Part shown: positions 60,887 through 64,000 of the stretch, piece by piece
Layout of the letters: each line of letters opens with the position of its first letter
How positions within the stretch are numbered: the first letter of the stretch is position 1
NCBI GenBank assembly: GCA_009664345.1
Contig: CP043547.1
Location: forward strand, 4,740,709 to 4,804,708
Reading direction: 5' to 3'
DNA length: 64,000 nucleotides
Origin: Planctomycetales bacterium 10988
GTDB lineage: Bacteria > Planctomycetota > Planctomycetia > Pirellulales > Pb10988
The notes under the pieces: model-generated
The model's database searches: none
Told to the model about the DNA's origin: nothing
The model's input: the letters and a program-made list of their open reading frames with translations, nothing else
Position numbers and translations under genes: made by a program

Positions 60887-62875
60887 GTGAAAGTTACACC
60901 ACTGCGAGCGATTGGAATTTTGAGCGTCTTTGCGGGCCTCTTGATCGGGGCTATCTCAAGCAATGCGGCGGAACGCGAAGGGCAGAAGTACGCCCTCTTG
61001 ATCGGGGTTGATGATTATACGTATCTATCGCAGCTCAATTATTGTGGTTCTGATATTCGTGGCTTGCGGGATCAGTTGCAGAAGTGTGGCTTTGCCGAAA
61101 ATCGAATCGTCACCATGCACGATCAGGCGGAAGAAAATCGCTATCGCCCCAATAAACTTGCCCTGGAGGCACAACTCAACCTCCGGCTCAAACTCTTGGA
61201 CGAAGAAGATACGCTCTTGATTGCCTTCAGCGGGCATGGCTTACATTTAGATGGGAAAAGTTATCTTTGCCCCTTGGACGCGGACCCACGGAACCCGGAT
61301 TCCTTGATCGCAGTTGATTATGCGTTTGAGCAACTTGCCGATTGCAAAGCTCATCAAAAGATTATGCTGGTCGATGCCTGCCGAAATGTGGTTGATCCGC
61401 CGGGTCGCCGTTCGGTTTCCCTTGCACATAATTCCCGTAGTCTAACGCAATCGCTTCAACATCCCCCTCGGGGTTTGGTGGTGATCACCAGTTGTGATGT
61501 CGGGGAATTTGCTTTGGAAGACGCCAGCCTCGGCCATGGCATTTTCACGCATTTCCTGATGCAAGGTCTCCGCGGCGAGGCGGATTTCAACAAAGATGGC
61601 CTCGTTAAAATCTTTGAACTTTACGAATACGTGAATGATAAGACCAAACTCTACGCGGCCAACAAATTCACCGAAGCCCAACGCCCAACCCTCAAAGGGG
61701 AATTCACCGGAAGCATGGTCGTCGCTTCCTTGGAACGAACGATTCCAGAACTCCAGCCAGAACTCCAGCCAGAACTCCAACCGCCCCCAACGCCGAGCAT
61801 GGAATCATCTTCGAGTGATGAAGAAGAGACCTTTAAACGACAAGCCTCGTTGGGACTGGCCCTCGAACGCGTTAATTCCCTTCTTACTCAACACGAAATG
61901 ATGAAAGCGATGCAGGCAGTTGCCGACTATCATCGACGCGGGGAAGGCAAAATCAGAATCCTTGGACAAACGGAATGGAAAAAGCTGGAAGTCCCTGAAA
62001 TCGAGGGGTATTTGTTCAACCATCCTGTAGAAATTGTCAATTACGGGAAGGGAGTGCTAGACATCAAACTCTATGAAAGCAAAGACTCCTCTTTCATCGT
62101 TAAGCTTTCGGAATATCGCCTCCAAGCAAAAATCGTGGCGAAGGGATTTTTAAACGGGGAGGAAGGGATCGATGAAACTCCGGCGAAGCTCATGGGTGAG
62201 CCTGAACTCTTTGTTGTTCGTAAAAAAACGAACTCTCCAGGGAGCTCGGAACAAGAGTATATCCTCAAACCGGAATACGAAACCAATGGAAAGCCCTTTG
62301 TTTCCGCCGAGGTTCCCTGGGAAAGTACTACCTCGGATGATCCTCGCCCCAAGCAACCTGCAAAGCCAGAACCTCCGGTGGTTTTTCCTTCCAATCCAGC
62401 TAAGAACCCTTACTCTATCTATGAAGAAACGGCAATCGAGGAGGAAGAGAAGTGGGAGTATTTCCCTCCAGTCCCCAGTATCATCCGAGAGACCACTGAT
62501 CCATTTAATAATGACACTAAGATCGAAGCGATGGTGAAAAAGGAGTTGACTTCTGGAAATTACGAAACAGCCTTTAACCTCGTAGAGAATTACATCAACA
62601 TCGCCCCGGTAGTCATTGTTATCACTGCTTCTTCCACCGTGAAGACAGAGCTTAAGGTTGGCAAGAAGATCATTAAAGATTTACCAGAAAGAGCTTACCT
62701 CATAATTAGCAAGTCCTCAGGGGACTGGCTCTGGGCTTCGTATTTAGACCCGGGAGTGTTTCGAAACTATGAGGGTTGGATAAAGGCTTCTGAGTTATCT
62801 GACTTTAGCGTGAGCATGCGCCCAAAGCTAGATTCTCATGAGCCCGATCGTCCCCCTAATATGTTAGGTGATTAG
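60887..62875 (+). CDS. Secreted caspase-like (peptidase C14) protein 2
   Basis: 662 residues from the GTG at 60887, which has GGGGGG four bases before it and starts a signal peptide (GILSVFAGLLIGAISSNA). The catalytic His is in AFSGHGLHLDGKSYLCPLD (His117) and Cys in LVDACRNVVDPPGRR (Cys165). DFNKDGLVKIFE repeats the EF-hand loop. A PELQ-type repeat (61745-61780) leads into a longer C-terminal region of unknown fold. About 60% identical by eye to its neighbours in the first 250 residues and different after it. Confidence 0.85.
   Translation: MKVTPLRAIGILSVFAGLLIGAISSNAAEREGQKYALLIGVDDYTYLSQLNYCGSDIRGLRDQLQKCGFAENRIVTMHDQAEENRYRPNKLALEAQLNLRLKLLDEEDTLLIAFSGHGLHLDGKSYLCPLDADPRNPDSLIAVDYAFEQLADCKAHQKIMLVDACRNVVDPPGRRSVSLAHNSRSLTQSLQHPPRGLVVITSCDVGEFALEDASLGHGIFTHFLMQGLRGEADFNKDGLVKIFELYEYVNDKTKLYAANKFTEAQRPTLKGEFTGSMVVASLERTIPELQPELQPELQPPPTPSMESSSSDEEETFKRQASLGLALERVNSLLTQHEMMKAMQAVADYHRRGEGKIRILGQTEWKKLEVPEIEGYLFNHPVEIVNYGKGVLDIKLYESKDSSFIVKLSEYRLQAKIVAKGFLNGEEGIDETPAKLMGEPELFVVRKKTNSPGSSEQEYILKPEYETNGKPFVSAEVPWESTTSDDPRPKQPAKPEPPVVFPSNPAKNPYSIYEETAIEEEEKWEYFPPVPSIIRETTDPFNNDTKIEAMVKKELTSGNYETAFNLVENYINIAPVVIVITASSTVKTELKVGKKIIKDLPERAYLIISKSSGDWLWASYLDPGVFRNYEGWIKASELSDFSVSMRPKLDSHEPDRPPNMLGD
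61583..61618 (+). other. EF-hand-like calcium loop in caspase-like protein 2
   Basis: DFNKDGLVKIFE keeps every loop ligand position of the first copy. Confidence 0.6.
61745..61780 (+). repeat. Three 12-bp tandem units encoding PELQ
   Basis: CCAGAACTCCAG occurs three times (the last with one change), encoding three PELQ units just after the caspase core. Confidence 0.8.
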
Positions 62876-62969
62876 CTCTTGGAGTAGTCTCAATAGAGAG
62901 TCAACTTGATAACAATGCCGTCTTTTTGATTACATGTCGGTTTGAAGCTTCTAGCTCCCTAAAAATCCC

Positions 62970-63004
62970 AAACTCCCTGGAAAGCCTTGTTCTAGGGAGT
63001 TTTT
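62970..63004 (+). terminator. Rho-independent terminator after caspase gene 2
   Basis: AAACTCCCT pairs with AGGGAGTTT around a 15-base loop, then continues in T residues. Confidence 0.7.
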
Positions 63005-63030
63005 GCATTGTGACAGAAATAATTTTCGTT

Positions 63031-63054
63031 TTGGCACGATATTGGATATATAAA
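63031..63054 (+). promoter_or_regulatory. Possible promoter of caspase gene 3
   Basis: TTGGCACGATATTGGA and a following TATATAAA lie 75-98 bases before the ATG. The first part recalls a sigma-54 element with GA instead of GC at -12; the second recalls a -10. Confidence 0.25.
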
Positions 63055-63128
63055 GGTGGAACGCAAAACAATCGATTCGCTCGAAGGCTGCTCACCAAAC
63101 ATTCGGGCATGAATAAAAGGGGGAAATC

Positions 63129-64000
63129 ATGAAAACTTTATCATTCTTACAGTCAGGGTGCTTGGGCCTGCTTGTCCTCTGGGGGGCTTGGACGAACACG
63201 GCTCAAGCACGTGACCCGGACCCAGAGGGTGAAAAATATGCTCTCTTGATCGGGGTCGATGATTATACCCATCTCAATCCGCTTGATTTCTGCGGGGCCG
63301 ATATCCGGGCCTTACGCGAGCAACTGCTGAATTGTGGTTTCGCCGAAAGCCGTCTTTATACAATGCACGATCAGGCGGAAGAGAATCGCTTTCGTCCTAA
63401 CACGAATGCCATTAAGCAGCAACTCGATGTGATCATGAATTTGGCGGAAGAGGAAGATACTGTCTTAATCGCCTTTGCCGGGCATGGGCTGCACATGGAT
63501 GGCAAGAGTTTTCTTTGCCCGCTCGATGCCCACCCGCGATACAAGGAATCGCTGATTTCGTTGGATTTCGTCTTCGACAAGTTGGACGAATGCAAGGCAC
63601 GCCAGAAGTTGTTCTTGGTCGATGCTTGCCGCAATGAAATCGATCCGCCGGGTCGCCGTTCGGTCTCTTTGACGAACGATGCGAATAACTTCACCGAATC
63701 GTTGCAACATCCGCCGCGAGGTTTGGTGGTGCTGACCAGTTGCGATGTTGGGGAATTCGCCATCGAAGACGCCAGCCTCGATCACGGCATCTTCACTCAC
63801 TTCTTGCTTGAAGGACTCAAAGGCGAAGCCGATTACAACCGCGATGGACTGGTCAAAATCTTCGAACTGTTCGACTTCGTGAATCAGCAAACGAAAGATT
63901 ATGTGGCGAAGAAGTTCACCGACACCCAGCGTCCGACCTTGAAAGGGGAGTTGAATGGCAACTTTGTCGTCGCGAAGTTGAACAAGAAACCAGACTTGCC
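63129..64000 (+). CDS. Secreted caspase-like (peptidase C14) protein 3, cut by the window end
   Basis: 290 codons are visible from the ATG at 63129 (GGGGG five bases upstream). A signal peptide (FLQSGCLGLLVLWGAWTNTAQA) precedes the caspase core with FAGHGLHMDGKSFLCPLD (His119) and FLVDACRNEIDPPGRR (Cys167), and the loop DYNRDGLVKIFE. The 3' end is missing, so its C-terminal domain is unknown. Confidence 0.85.
   Translation, partial: MKTLSFLQSGCLGLLVLWGAWTNTAQARDPDPEGEKYALLIGVDDYTHLNPLDFCGADIRALREQLLNCGFAESRLYTMHDQAEENRFRPNTNAIKQQLDVIMNLAEEEDTVLIAFAGHGLHMDGKSFLCPLDAHPRYKESLISLDFVFDKLDECKARQKLFLVDACRNEIDPPGRRSVSLTNDANNFTESLQHPPRGLVVLTSCDVGEFAIEDASLDHGIFTHFLLEGLKGEADYNRDGLVKIFELFDFVNQQTKDYVAKKFTDTQRPTLKGELNGNFVVAKLNKKPDL
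63831..63866 (+). other. EF-hand-like calcium loop in caspase-like protein 3
   Basis: DYNRDGLVKIFE, same ligand pattern as the two other copies. Confidence 0.6.

Overview
The window is most likely from a planctomycete (Planctomycetota, probably class Planctomycetia). The best lineage markers are the DUF1549/DUF1553 protein with CxxCH-type motifs, the linked PPC-domain protein and the cytochrome-c/WD40 protein (21.7-30.6 kb). A surface protein with an N-terminal LEPR-like motif, a CHAD protein and tandem secreted caspase-like proteins fit the same picture. This is inferred from gene content; no 16S gene is present.

Layout. 1-10.9 kb (minus strand): the S10/spc ribosomal protein cluster, rpsJ to a truncated secY. 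rplX, rpsN and rpmD are missing from their usual places, and several intergenic gaps carry hairpins. 11.8-14.1 kb: an SF2 helicase and a DUF932 protein, ended by a strong terminator. 14.7-17.5 kb: a large beta-helix/FG-GAP surface protein. 17.6-21.7 kb: a RegB-like redox kinase, rlmN and small genes. 21.7-30.6 kb (minus): the three-gene planctomycete cytochrome/DUF1553 operon. 31.2-41.4 kb: housekeeping and regulatory genes (mtaB, STAS protein, M29 aminopeptidase, rsmG, rpsR, CHAD, HAD, MazG-like, pseudo-receiver). 42.0-46.1 kb: hpf, ptsN-like EIIA, HPr and enzyme I, a regulatory-type phosphotransfer chain with no sugar permease nearby. 46.2-47.4 kb: a CinA-like/nucleotidyltransferase fusion. 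47.6-48.9 kb: a ParA-like ATPase overlapping a small unknown partner. 49.2-55.9 kb: a soluble histidine kinase and a flagellar export/M-ring block (fliF, fliG, fliH, fliI, fliJ and one unknown). 55.9-58.6 kb (minus): mnmA and glgC. 58.9-64.0 kb: three tandem secreted caspase-like genes, the last cut by the window end.

The least explained signals are at nucleotide level. A recurring palindrome close to AAAAAGYRCTTTTT is dense in and around the flagellar genes and appears in different reading frames. An ~80-nt hairpin-forming repeat occurs twice, each copy directly before the ribosome-binding site of a small secreted-protein gene. A heptamer-based inverted repeat lies between mnmA and glgC. A long stem-loop lies upstream of rplN, where an spc operon leader would be. 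At protein level, the caspase-like paralogs each carry a perfect EF-hand-type calcium loop after the protease fold, and the ParA/partner and helicase/DUF932 pairs have no assigned role.
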